A model generated the notes under the pieces. That model was not told the DNA's origin, did not search any database, and saw nothing but the letters and a program-made list of their open reading frames with translations. Made by a program: the position numbers and the translations under genes. Of a stretch of 47,285 nt of DNA, positions 26,226 through 34,984 are shown piece by piece; position 1 is the stretch's first letter, and each line of letters opens with the position of its first letter. This DNA comes from Pirellulaceae bacterium (GTDB lineage: Bacteria; Planctomycetota; Planctomycetia; Pirellulales; Pirellulaceae): positions 1 through 47,285 of the forward strand of contig JADHUC010000043.1 of assembly GCA_016784735.1 (NCBI GenBank), in the 5' to 3' direction.

Positions 26226-27905
26226 ATGGGCGATCTTCGCAAGTCCGTCATTTTCTGTGCCACGATGGTGTGCATCGCGCTCCAGGCACAGGCACAGAGT
26301 TCCAAAGAACCCCAGGTCACCGGCGCAAACGTGGCCGAGGATCAGGTCGACGCGGTCCTGCATGTCAATGTCAACCACCCGAACGCGTCCGATACAAATC
26401 CCGGCACCGAGTCGTTGCCCCTAAAATCCGTCAGCCGCGGGGCCGCGTTGGCGCTGGCCAACCGTAGTAAAGGACAAGGCACTAAGGTCCTTATCGCGCC
26501 CGGCGTCTACCGCGATGCGGTGCGCCTGCCCCAACACGGCAAAGACCAGTCCGATGCACCGATCATCTTCGAAGCGACCGAGAACGGCAAGGCTGTCGTG
26601 GCCGGTTCCGACGTCTTCACCGAGTGGCACAAGGTCGAGGGCGAGGAGAACCTGTACTGGCACCACTGGCCCTACAAATGGGGTCCGCGCGAACAGGTCA
26701 AAGACCCTGTATGGATCCGCTGCGGCATCTTCTATCGCCCGATCCTGCTGCGCCGGGAGACCCTTTACTCGAACGGCCGGCTCCTGCGACTCGTGCTCTC
26801 GCCGTCGGATCTGCGCGAGGGCACACATTACGTGTCCGAAGACGCGGAGAAGCTCATTGCCTGGCTGCCCGAAGGGCTCGACGCCCGAACGGCGTTGATG
26901 GAAGTGCCCGTTCGCGATCGCCTGTTCGTGGCGCAGCGTCAGATCAACATCGTCGTTCGCGGCTTGGTCATCCGGCACGACAACAGCTACTTCGGCATGA
27001 GCAGCGCATGCGCCTTCAGCGGGGCGAGCAGGAACATCTTGATCGAAGACTGCCGCTTCGAATGGAACAATTGCGGAGGCTACGGTTTCAATACCTGTCG
27101 CGAGTTGACCGTGCGCCGAGTCGTCTCGAACAACAATGGCGGAACCGGGTTGTCCGGGTGCAGACTGCACAACGTGCTGTTCGAGGACACCGAGAACTCC
27201 TACAACAACTGGCGCGGGGACTGGGGTGAATACGACTCGTGGTCAGTCGGCGGCACGAAGTTCCTGGTCATTCACGATGCCGTGTTTCGGCGCAATCGCT
27301 CCATCGGCAACCATGCGCTTGGCTTCTGGTTCGACACCGACTGCACTGACGTTCTGGTGGACGGCGCCTGGTGGGTGGGGAATGACCGGGCCGCCATTTT
27401 CATCGAGGCGAATCAAGGCCCCATCGTCATCCGCAACAGCGTCATGGCGCTGAACGACCACGGCGTCACCTCAACCAACTCCAGCCGGATAACGCTCGAA
27501 AACAACCTGATCTACGGCAACCATACATCCCAGCTCGGGCTCATGGGGGCGCGCGATCGCACGATCAGGACATGGAACTGGGGCGGGACGGAAAAGGACA
27601 TCGTCACCCAGATCAGGGACTGGACGCTGCGCAACAATGTGATCGTTTCGAGCACGGAGCGGCAGCCGTGCCTGAACCTGACGTATCAGGACCCCGACTT
27701 GTTCCTGAAGACACTGACTTCCGACGGAAACACCTGGTTCGGACGCACATCGCCACGCATTATCTCTTCGGCCGGTGTCCGGATGACGCTGCACGAGTGG
27801 CAGACAGCAACCGGCCAGGACACCAATTCGCAATTCAGCGATCCCGGTCTGGTCGATCCTCAGAATTTGAACTTCTGGAGGTCGGGGACACCATTCGAGA
27901 AATAA
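26226..27905 (+). CDS. Secreted right-handed parallel beta-helix (pectate-lyase-like) protein
   Basis: The 559-residue product has a signal peptide (SVIFCATMVCIALQAQAQ), then LHVNVNHPNASDTNPGTESL and KVLIAPGVYRDAVRLPQHG, the standard entry into a DUF1565/pectate-lyase-like helix. Rungs follow: INIVVRGLVIRHDNSYFGMS, NILIEDCRFEWNNCGGYGFN, LTVRRVVSNNNGGTGLSGC, DVLVDGAWWVGNDRAAIFIE, PIVIRNSVMALNDHGVTSTN and ITLENNLIYGNHTSQLGLMG. Such proteins often depolymerise or isomerise polysaccharides. No catalytic residues could be fixed by eye. It follows the 25114 gene by 11 bases, and a strong inverted repeat begins five bases after its stop codon. Confidence 0.75.
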   Translation: MGDLRKSVIFCATMVCIALQAQAQSSKEPQVTGANVAEDQVDAVLHVNVNHPNASDTNPGTESLPLKSVSRGAALALANRSKGQGTKVLIAPGVYRDAVRLPQHGKDQSDAPIIFEATENGKAVVAGSDVFTEWHKVEGEENLYWHHWPYKWGPREQVKDPVWIRCGIFYRPILLRRETLYSNGRLLRLVLSPSDLREGTHYVSEDAEKLIAWLPEGLDARTALMEVPVRDRLFVAQRQINIVVRGLVIRHDNSYFGMSSACAFSGASRNILIEDCRFEWNNCGGYGFNTCRELTVRRVVSNNNGGTGLSGCRLHNVLFEDTENSYNNWRGDWGEYDSWSVGGTKFLVIHDAVFRRNRSIGNHALGFWFDTDCTDVLVDGAWWVGNDRAAIFIEANQGPIVIRNSVMALNDHGVTSTNSSRITLENNLIYGNHTSQLGLMGARDRTIRTWNWGGTEKDIVTQIRDWTLRNNVIVSSTERQPCLNLTYQDPDLFLKTLTSDGNTWFGRTSPRIISSAGVRMTLHEWQTATGQDTNSQFSDPGLVDPQNLNFWRSGTPFEK

Positions 27906-27910
27906 GAGTC

Positions 27911-27975
27911 GTAGCGAAACTCGCCAAGAGTTTCGGCGTCCCTGCAATTCCGAAAGTCTTGGCGACTTCCGCTAC
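27911..27975. repeat. Imperfect inverted repeat, likely transcription stop or REP-like element
   Basis: Arms of 26 bases at 27911-27936 and 27950-27975 pair at 23 positions around a 13-base loop. It begins just after the stop codon of the beta-helix gene (27905) and precedes the convergent SUI1-like gene end at 28058, a position that fits a bidirectional terminator. Both ends carry GTAGCG/CGCTAC. Confidence 0.7.
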
Positions 27976-28057
27976 CACGTGATTGGGCAGCTATTTCCCG
28001 AATGGTCCTAAGTCAAATCGGGAAAGACCTTATGCACGAATTGTGAAACAATCTGCC

Positions 28058-28399
28058 CTACGGCTTAACGTTGAAGCCCAGTTGCAGCAGGATTTCCTTG
28101 ACTCTCTCGCATTGTTTGCCTTGAATCTCGATGGCTTCGTCTTTGACGGTTCCACCGGCGCCGCACGCATTTTTGAGTTTGGTTAGCAACTCCGGCAGGT
28201 CATTGCCGTCGGCGGGCAATCCGCGAATCACCGTAACGCTCTTTCCCTTCTTCCGCTTTTCGATCGAGACTCTCGCTGTCTGTTCGGCTGGCGGGATCCG
28301 CCGCGGTGGGGGTGGCGGACATTGACAGTCGGCTTCCAGTTGGCCGCAATCGTCACAGCGCGGTGGTCGGTCGAATTCCGTGCCCTCGAAGAGTCGCAT
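28058..28399 (-). CDS. SUI1/eIF1-family translation initiation factor
   Basis: The start is the ATG ending at 28399, with GGGAG five bases upstream, giving 113 residues, the usual size for bacterial YciH-like proteins. The C-terminal SUI1 domain is clear: KGKSVTVIRGLPADGNDLPE, LLTKLKNACGAGGTVKDEAI, EIQGKQCERVKEILLQLGF. The N-terminus has a small Cys cluster (RCDDCGQLEADCQC), possibly zinc-binding, followed by five prolines. Members bind the small ribosomal subunit and check start-codon pairing. It is the only clear housekeeping-type gene in the window and has no functional tie to the genes around it. Confidence 0.85.
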   Translation of the reverse strand: MRLFEGTEFDRPPRCDDCGQLEADCQCPPPPPRRIPPAEQTARVSIEKRKKGKSVTVIRGLPADGNDLPELLTKLKNACGAGGTVKDEAIEIQGKQCERVKEILLQLGFNVKP

Positions 28400-28593
28400 G
28401 TCAGCTCCCAATAATTGTCCCGATTGCGGTCGGCAAGCCCAAGAACAGCTTCATGCAGAAACGAATATGTGCAAGCGACATTCTAGCATTTGCCGTCGCC
28501 TAGGGTTGCATCAGAGGTGGTGCCGGGACCAGAATTCCTATCTGTTACCAGTTTGCATTCAACGCAATCACTCGCCTCAAGAGGTAGGACAAC

Positions 28594-30363
28594 ATGAGAA
28601 AGTCTACGGAAAACTTGTCGAAGTCCATTCTGGCCGTCGCGACTGTGACGGCTGCGATTGCTTGGCCGATGTCCGTCACGGCGGACGACTACGTGCTGCA
28701 CTCGTTCACCCGCCAAGTCCTGACCGATGTTTACTATTCGGAAGGGGCAGCCGCCGGCGATCTGAACGGTGATGGCGCGGTGGACGTCGTCTACGGTCCC
28801 TATTGGTATGAAGGACCGAAATTCCAGGCCAAACACGAGATATACCCAGCCAGGGCGCAGCCACGCGAACGGTACGCCGATCATTTCTTCGCCTGGATCT
28901 ACGACTTCGATGGTGATGGCTGGAACGATGTGTTTGTCGCCGGATTTCCTGGTACACCCGCCTATGTATACGAGAACCCAACCGCAGGCAAGTTCGATCA
29001 GCCATGGAAGAAGCATGAGGTCTTTGATTGGGTCTCGAACGAATCGCCGCAGTTTACCAGTATTGTTGGTGACGAGCGTCCCGAACTGGTTTGCACACGC
29101 GACGGATACTTCGGCTACGCTACGATCGACTGGAACGAACCGTTCAAGACATGGACCTTTCATCCGATCTCGGAACAGGTTGCGCCGACACGATTCGGCC
29201 ACGGTTTGGGCATCGGTGATGTCGATGGTGATGGGAGAGCCGACCTGCTAACGCGCGTCGGCTGGTTTGCGCAGCCCGATTCGCCAGCCGGTTCGCAACG
29301 TTGGGCGTTTCACCCGGTCGAGTTCGCGGTACCGGGCGGCGCGGACATGTACGCTTACGATGTGGACGGCGATGGAGACAACGACGTCATAACGTGTCTC
29401 GGTGCCCACGACTTTGGACTGGCCTGGTACGAGCAAGTTCAAAAGGGTGATCAGCTCGTGTTTCGCAGGCACATCATTATGAACGACCGGCCCGGCGATA
29501 ATCGCTACGGCGTGGTGTTCAGCGAACCGCATTCCGTGGTACTGGCGGATATGGACGGCGATGGATTGAAGGACATCGTGACCGGCAAGACGTTTTGGTC
29601 GCACCACACGAAGAGTCCCATGTGGGATGCCGGAGCCGTTGTCTATTGGTTTCGGCTCGTGCGTACCGAACAAGGCGTCGACTGGGTCCCCTACCAGGCA
29701 GACGGCAAGTCGGGGATTGGGCGACAGGTCGTGGTACACGATGTGAACGGCGATCAATGCCCTGACATTGTCGTTGGCGGAATGGTGGGCTGCAGTGTAT
29801 TGATTCACCACCGCGAGCCGACCGACAAGCAAAGCTGGTTGCTGGCGCAACCGAAACCGTATGTATCTACGAAGAAACGCTTCGAGAGAGGAAAACCATC
29901 GCCAATCGACGCGAATACTGGACGCGTCAAAGGGGCATTGGAATGTGAGGATCTGAAAGTGCTGCGTGCAACAGCCGGCCGCACCTCGAATCAGGAAATG
30001 GCCGGTTTCACGAAAGACAAATGGAGTGGCGAAAAACAACTTTTCTGGTCCGGCGCAAACCCCGGCGATCGCCTGGACTTGGAGTTGCCGGTTGCCAGCG
30101 AGGGATCGTTCGAGTTGAGCATCGCGATGACCATGGCTCGCGACTACGCCACCGTCCAATTGCTGCTTGACGACCAGCCGCTCGGGGATCCTATCGACTT
30201 GTACAATTATCCGGATGTCATCACGACCGGCGTGTTATCACCGGGAGTACACAAGTTAACGGCCGGCAACCACCGCCTCACGTTGGAAATCACCGGAGCG
30301 AATCGGGCAGCGATGAAGGGCTACCGAGTGGGGATGGATTATGTCCGTCTGGTTCCGCAGTAG
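28594..30363 (+). CDS. Secreted FG-GAP/VCBS repeat protein with C-terminal carbohydrate-binding-like domain
   Basis: The start has GAGGT nine bases upstream; 589 residues. A signal peptide (SILAVATVTAAIAWPMSVTA) is followed by FG-GAP loops DLNGDGAVDV, DFDGDGWNDV, DVDGDGRADL, DVDGDGDNDV, DMDGDGLKDI and DVNGDQCPDI, which would make a calcium-bound propeller over residues about 45-410. From about residue 440 the protein changes to a jelly-roll-like region (WSGEKQLFWSGANPGDRLDL, SFELSIAMTMARDYATVQLL, HRLTLEITGANRAAMKGYR), which resembles the C-terminal domain of some DUF2961 and glycan-binding proteins. A role in binding or processing an extracellular glycan is inferred. The ceramidase-like gene follows after about 60 bases. 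Confidence 0.75.
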   Translation: MRKSTENLSKSILAVATVTAAIAWPMSVTADDYVLHSFTRQVLTDVYYSEGAAAGDLNGDGAVDVVYGPYWYEGPKFQAKHEIYPARAQPRERYADHFFAWIYDFDGDGWNDVFVAGFPGTPAYVYENPTAGKFDQPWKKHEVFDWVSNESPQFTSIVGDERPELVCTRDGYFGYATIDWNEPFKTWTFHPISEQVAPTRFGHGLGIGDVDGDGRADLLTRVGWFAQPDSPAGSQRWAFHPVEFAVPGGADMYAYDVDGDGDNDVITCLGAHDFGLAWYEQVQKGDQLVFRRHIIMNDRPGDNRYGVVFSEPHSVVLADMDGDGLKDIVTGKTFWSHHTKSPMWDAGAVVYWFRLVRTEQGVDWVPYQADGKSGIGRQVVVHDVNGDQCPDIVVGGMVGCSVLIHHREPTDKQSWLLAQPKPYVSTKKRFERGKPSPIDANTGRVKGALECEDLKVLRATAGRTSNQEMAGFTKDKWSGEKQLFWSGANPGDRLDLELPVASEGSFELSIAMTMARDYATVQLLLDDQPLGDPIDLYNYPDVITTGVLSPGVHKLTAGNHRLTLEITGANRAAMKGYRVGMDYVRLVPQ

Positions 30364-30424
30364 TCCGGTTGCCAACATCACTGCGTATGTGTCGGAAGTA
30401 ATGACGAGATCATCCCCGAAAAGA

Positions 30425-31864
30425 ATGAGAGCGATGCGAACAGAAATCACTCGACGAACCTTCCTCGGCGCGGCCGGATTGGTGGCGACCGGTTCCTGGC
30501 TGTTATCGACCGTGTCCGCCGCCGAGCCCAATGGACTCCGTGCCGGTGCCGCCACTGCCGACATCACGCCCGCGTTGGGTGTTTCGCTCAGCGGGCCGAT
30601 CTCCAAGCGTGGGCCAGCCCAACGCATCGTCACACCGCTGGATGCCCGCGCATTGGTGCTGGACAACGGCCGCGAACGAATCGCGTTTGTCGTTTGCGAT
30701 TGTACGATCATTTACAGAGATATCGTCGACAGGGCCAAACGCCTGGTGCAAGAACGGACCGGCCTGCCGCCCGAGCGGATCGTGATTGCGTCAACCCATT
30801 CGCATGCCGCTCCGCGCGTGGGGCTGGCAACGGGGGAGTTGGACCTACAGTACTACGACCTCTTCTGCCAGGGAATCGCCGACGCCATCTCGACTGCCAT
30901 CGAGAATCTTGCCCCGGCAGAGGTCGGCTGGGGCGTGGGCAGCAAGCCGGAATTCGTCCGGTGCCGTCGCGACTTGCTGGAGCCGGGCACGCTGGCGATG
31001 GACCCATTCGGCGAACAGAAGGATCGTGCGGTGATGCGTGGCGGAAACCAGGTCACTCGGCCCGCCGGGCCCGCCGATCCGCAGGTCGGCGTGCTCAGCG
31101 TGCAACATGCCGACGGTCGACCGATGGCCGTGCTGGCCAGCTTTCCGGTCCACTACGTTACGGGCGACAAGCGGGGCGATGTGACGGCCGATTACTGGGG
31201 CCACTTTGCTGATCGACTCGCCACGCTGATGAAAACCGACAAGGCCGGTCCACCGTTCGTCGGCATCATGGCCAGAAGCCCTGGCGGGGACATCGCACCC
31301 TATCGCGGCGGCTACGACGGCATGAAGAAGCTGGGCCATGCGTTGGCCGAAGAGGCGTTCCGCGTTTGCCAGCAGATCGAATATCGCGATCAAGTGCCGC
31401 TGGGCGTGTGTCAGTCGACGATCGATGTGGACGTGCGTCGGCCCGACACGAAACGGATCGAATGGGCCAACGCCGTCCTGGCAGGCACGTGGAAGGGCAA
31501 GGGCCTTCGTAACTCGAAAATCTACGCTCAGCAAGCGCTCGAGTTGGCCCAATTCCCAGCGACCGTTCCTGTCTGCCTCCAGGCATTTCGCGTTGGCGAC
31601 TTGGGAATCACGACCGTGCCGTGCGAACTCTTTGCCTCGACCGGAATCGCCATCCGCAAAGATAGCCCGCTGCAACCGTACTTCAATATCGACATGGCCA
31701 ACGGGTTCTGGTGTTACTTGCCGCCGCCCGAGCAGCACAAGCTGGGCGGCTACACGACATGGGCGGCCACGTCGAGTTGCTTTGAGGTGGAAGCCGAGCC
31801 GAAAATCCTCCGCGAATTGCTGCGGCTGTTGCACGAGGTTGCTCGACCGGCCGATCGCGAGTAA
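30425..31864 (+). CDS. Tat-exported neutral/alkaline ceramidase-like protein
   Basis: Starts at 30425 or 30434 (MRTEITRRTF) are both possible; the former gives 479 residues. A longer frame from 30341 would overlap the preceding gene and is not favoured. The twin-arginine signal EITRRTFLGAAGLVATGSWL is followed by GLRAGAATADITPALGVSLS, the hallmark opening of the neutral/alkaline non-lysosomal ceramidase family. RIVIASTHSHAAPRVG holds the paired His of the zinc site, and VLASFPVHYVTG, GIMARSPGGDIAP and TTVPCELFASTGIAIRK match later conserved blocks. True enzymes cleave ceramide with an active-site Ser; planctomycete homologues rarely have a known lipid substrate. It is convergent with the HzsA-like gene, with a hairpin repeat between them. 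Confidence 0.82.
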   Translation: MRAMRTEITRRTFLGAAGLVATGSWLLSTVSAAEPNGLRAGAATADITPALGVSLSGPISKRGPAQRIVTPLDARALVLDNGRERIAFVVCDCTIIYRDIVDRAKRLVQERTGLPPERIVIASTHSHAAPRVGLATGELDLQYYDLFCQGIADAISTAIENLAPAEVGWGVGSKPEFVRCRRDLLEPGTLAMDPFGEQKDRAVMRGGNQVTRPAGPADPQVGVLSVQHADGRPMAVLASFPVHYVTGDKRGDVTADYWGHFADRLATLMKTDKAGPPFVGIMARSPGGDIAPYRGGYDGMKKLGHALAEEAFRVCQQIEYRDQVPLGVCQSTIDVDVRRPDTKRIEWANAVLAGTWKGKGLRNSKIYAQQALELAQFPATVPVCLQAFRVGDLGITTVPCELFASTGIAIRKDSPLQPYFNIDMANGFWCYLPPPEQHKLGGYTTWAATSSCFEVEAEPKILRELLRLLHEVARPADRE

Positions 31865-31893
31865 CAAGAACAGCCCGGACATTTCACCCGTTT

Positions 31894-31961
31894 GTAGCCA
31901 CGTTCGCAAGAACGTGGGACGGCGTCTGGGGTCGCGACCACGTTCTGGCGAACGCAGCTAC
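31894..31961. repeat. Inverted repeat between convergent genes
   Basis: Arms of 24 bases at 31894-31917 and 31938-31961 pair at 21 positions, with a 20-base loop. It begins GTAG and ends CTAC, as the other long repeats here do. Its place between the stop codons at 31864 and 32003 suits a bidirectional terminator. Confidence 0.7.
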
Positions 31962-32002
31962 GACAGTCTCTCGCGCAATTCGCAGGGACGTGAAATGTAC
32001 GG

Positions 32003-34984
32003 CTAGGGCGAGGAGCCTGGAGCCTGCTCGACAACTTTCAAATCGCATGAGCTGTGGGCGCCGGACATGTCCATGCGCGGCCTGCGTTCCACGAGCTTTC
32101 GGATCGGCCCGAAGGTTCGGAGGATACGTTGATAATCGGGATCCTCCTTCGAGGCAAACACCGGCGTGCCGCAGGATTCCGTTCCGCCGGCGGCAATGGC
32201 CAGCGGAGCGAACAGGAAGGAATTGTCTTCGGGGGCCAGGATCCTCGTGTAATGGGTCCTGGGAATCCCCTTGTCATGACACGATGCGCATCGGCGACTG
32301 GTTACGTCGGCCAGCACTGCGGCCAAATCGTCTGGATACAGCCGGCGACAGCCCTTGCGGTCATAGAAGTTGGACTCGGAGGTGCCGTAGTAAGGCACGT
32401 TAAGGTCGATCCAGGTGTAGACCCGCTGCGCGTCGCCCGCGGACAACGTGATACGCGGTTGGCCATCTTCGTCGGGATGGCCTGCCAGAATCAAATCCGC
32501 CAGCAAGCTGGCCGGCGAGCCCCAAGCCTTGGGTGTCACTTCCAGAATATTCTCTTCCGTGTCGTTATAGGTGGAGATCCAACTGGTGTAAGGGCTCTTG
32601 CCGAGTGGAATATTGCGAACGGACAGTTGTTCGAAGTGCCATTGGCCAATGACGCCCGTGCGGGCCAAAATGTCGTAAGAGACATTGAAGAAGTCGGTCT
32701 TGTCGCCAGATAGATCGACGTTGCCCTGTTTGTCACGACCGTTGTGGCACTGGGTACAGTGCCGGTCCAATACGGGCTGGACGATCCGAGCGTAGCTGAA
32801 ACCGCCCAAACCCCATTCGGGAGTGTCCAGAGGTTGGGCCGACCGTTTCATTGCCAGCGGCAGCGGTCTTGCCACTTCGCGTTGGCTCGGCGAGATGACA
32901 CTATTGCGTTCGGCGTGGCAGCCGACGCAGCCCTGCCGTTCGCCGGGCATGAAATGCGTGAAGGTTCGCATTCGCTGCAACGCCCGACCGTGTTCGTCCA
33001 AGGCCATGAAGTAAATCGGCACGCCTGTGGGTGCCTTGAAATGAGCCGAACCGTCTGCTTCGACTTTCGCGAACCCCCAAACCTTCTTGGGTGCGTAGGT
33101 CGCGCCGCAGGAGACCACGGGGAACTGATATCCAAAAGCTGGGACCTTTCTGGAAAGCGGATTGGCGGGATCAGCAGCAACCGAGAAATCCTGCGGTGCG
33201 AAGCGGCTCTTCTCGATCTCCTGGACAACGCAGATTCGTTCGATCTCGCCGCGTTTGACATGGGGCTCAAGACCCTCGTACACGTCCTGCAACGTGATTT
33301 CTGCCCACGGATGTGTCGAGTTTTCTTCGGAGATCGTCGTGGGGATAACCGGCGGCACGGCCTGCGTCCGGATCGGTGTGGGGCTGTAGAAGCCGCGACC
33401 ATCACGGGGCCGCAGCAGGGTCGCTTTCTTCGTTCCTTCGTAATCCCGCAGGATGATGGCACCGCGCTTCGAAACCAGAAAGAACTCCTTGTCCAACGGC
33501 ATTGGGTTCTCGTAAGGCCCGCGGACCTGGTCGCCGCTCCCTTGATCGACCCGACCGATATCCACTTCGGGCGTCAAGTTGCGGATACTGTCTTGCGAGT
33601 TGGGACCAAATCGCCGCTCGATGATACCGATTGCGCCGCGGCACGGTCCGCCGTGACTGGTCAGAACACACAGCAGTTGGTTGGTGCCGGGGATGCTCTT
33701 GGCTTCCATGAACGTGGCGGGACTCAGCACTCGGTTGCCGAATACGCCCGACAATCCGGTCCCGTCCGGATTCATGCTCCACAGGCTCTGAATCGGAATC
33801 GCCGGACGGTCGACGTACTCCCATCGTGTATAGAGAATCCGGCCCGCCGCATCGACGCTCGGTGTGAAATCGTTCAAGTAGTTGGCAGACAGCCGTATTA
33901 CGTTCTCGCCCTCGCGATCCATGCGATAGAGCACGGGCGACGTGGTGGTGAAGCAATAGGCAAAGGCACTCTTGCGATCGGACAAGAAGGCGATGCCGCC
34001 ATCCGGTAGCCAGCAGGGGTTGAAGTTGTTGGATGTACCATCAGTCAGACAGGTCAGACCAGTTCCATCGACATTCATGCGATAGATCTTGTACATGTGA
34101 TCCGGATTGTCGTCCGGTGGCAGCTTCCGGTCGAATTGTTGGTCGTGCGGCCGGCCGCCCCGTTTCCAACTGAACAGCACCTCATCGCCGTCGTACGAGA
34201 GAATGCAGTCCAGAATCTGACCGTGGGACGAATCCACCAACTTCGTTAATTGCGGTCCGTCAGGCGTTGGCGTGAATACGTACAAGCCGCCGCCATCTCG
34301 ATATCCTTCGGCGTGATAGGTGTAGACGTGCGACGGATTCAGTTCGTTGCGGTGGATCACCAGCATCGCGCCTAAACCGTCCGGCATCCAATCGGGATAC
34401 TCTTCTTCCAGACCCATGGCGCGCAGGAGCCGATCTTCCGAGATAGGTTTACTGAACACCATCAGCTCCGAAACACCGGGATTCGATCCGCCGTAAGACT
34501 TCAGGAAACGGAGTGTCAGTTCCCGAAGCCGGCGAGGTTCCGGCAGCCGAATCCGCTGCGGCAGGTCGGTCATCTCCAACGTGCCCTCGAGCAAACACTT
34601 TCGATCGCCGTCGGCGAAAACCTGGTAAACCCTCCAGCACTCCCGCATGCCAAAAGCCGCACGGCCGAAGAGGATCAACTCCGCAACATCCACCGGCTCG
34701 TTCCATGTCAGACGCAAATCGCCCCGGTCGCCCGCCGTCCGGCCGCGGACACACCAAGCGGCACCCATATCGGCGCGACTGCCGACCGGTGGAATCTGTC
34801 CGTCGACGACGTTCTTGGCCACGTAACGGTCATCGTATTCGCTTGACGCCGTCACCGTCGCTTCTGGTGCGATGTTCTCCGGGAGGGCGACAACCGGGTG
34901 TTCCGCCGCCCAGGCCCCGGGAACGGCTGCCACGAACAAGAACCAACTAATGGCATGAACACGCTGAAGGATTGATCGCTGCAT
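32003..34984 (-). CDS. Three-haem c-type cytochrome, hydrazine synthase alpha-subunit-like, with discoidin-like domain
   Basis: The start is the ATG ending at 34984, with AGAGGG upstream, giving 993 residues. The signal peptide HAISWFLFVAAVPGAWAAEH shows export. Residues about 35-175 look like an F5/8-type C (discoidin) domain (IAPEATVTASSEYDDRYVA, NEPVDVAELILFGR). A propeller follows, with YRMNVDGTGLTCLTDGTSNN, FNPCWLPDGGIAFLSDR, DFTPSVDAAGRILYTRWEYV and SLWSMNPDGTG, as in the HZS-alpha family. Then come KVEADGSAHFKAPTGVPIYF and three haem-binding motifs: CVGCH (about residue 685), CTQCH (about 743) and CASCH (about 900). HzsA proper binds haems in the anammox hydrazine synthase complex. No HzsB or HzsC is present here, and such proteins occur in many non-anammox planctomycetes, so hydrazine synthesis should not be inferred. 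A periplasmic redox role is likely. Confidence 0.75.
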   Translation of the reverse strand: MQRSILQRVHAISWFLFVAAVPGAWAAEHPVVALPENIAPEATVTASSEYDDRYVAKNVVDGQIPPVGSRADMGAAWCVRGRTAGDRGDLRLTWNEPVDVAELILFGRAAFGMRECWRVYQVFADGDRKCLLEGTLEMTDLPQRIRLPEPRRLRELTLRFLKSYGGSNPGVSELMVFSKPISEDRLLRAMGLEEEYPDWMPDGLGAMLVIHRNELNPSHVYTYHAEGYRDGGGLYVFTPTPDGPQLTKLVDSSHGQILDCILSYDGDEVLFSWKRGGRPHDQQFDRKLPPDDNPDHMYKIYRMNVDGTGLTCLTDGTSNNFNPCWLPDGGIAFLSDRKSAFAYCFTTTSPVLYRMDREGENVIRLSANYLNDFTPSVDAAGRILYTRWEYVDRPAIPIQSLWSMNPDGTGLSGVFGNRVLSPATFMEAKSIPGTNQLLCVLTSHGGPCRGAIGIIERRFGPNSQDSIRNLTPEVDIGRVDQGSGDQVRGPYENPMPLDKEFFLVSKRGAIILRDYEGTKKATLLRPRDGRGFYSPTPIRTQAVPPVIPTTISEENSTHPWAEITLQDVYEGLEPHVKRGEIERICVVQEIEKSRFAPQDFSVAADPANPLSRKVPAFGYQFPVVSCGATYAPKKVWGFAKVEADGSAHFKAPTGVPIYFMALDEHGRALQRMRTFTHFMPGERQGCVGCHAERNSVISPSQREVARPLPLAMKRSAQPLDTPEWGLGGFSYARIVQPVLDRHCTQCHNGRDKQGNVDLSGDKTDFFNVSYDILARTGVIGQWHFEQLSVRNIPLGKSPYTSWISTYNDTEENILEVTPKAWGSPASLLADLILAGHPDEDGQPRITLSAGDAQRVYTWIDLNVPYYGTSESNFYDRKGCRRLYPDDLAAVLADVTSRRCASCHDKGIPRTHYTRILAPEDNSFLFAPLAIAAGGTESCGTPVFASKEDPDYQRILRTFGPIRKLVERRPRMDMSGAHSSCDLKVVEQAPGSSP

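Noticed and set aside
32003..34984. Evidence for anammox metabolism
   Set aside because: One HzsA-like protein is not enough. HzsB/C, hydrazine dehydrogenase and octahaem partners are absent, and such homologues are known outside anammox bacteria.
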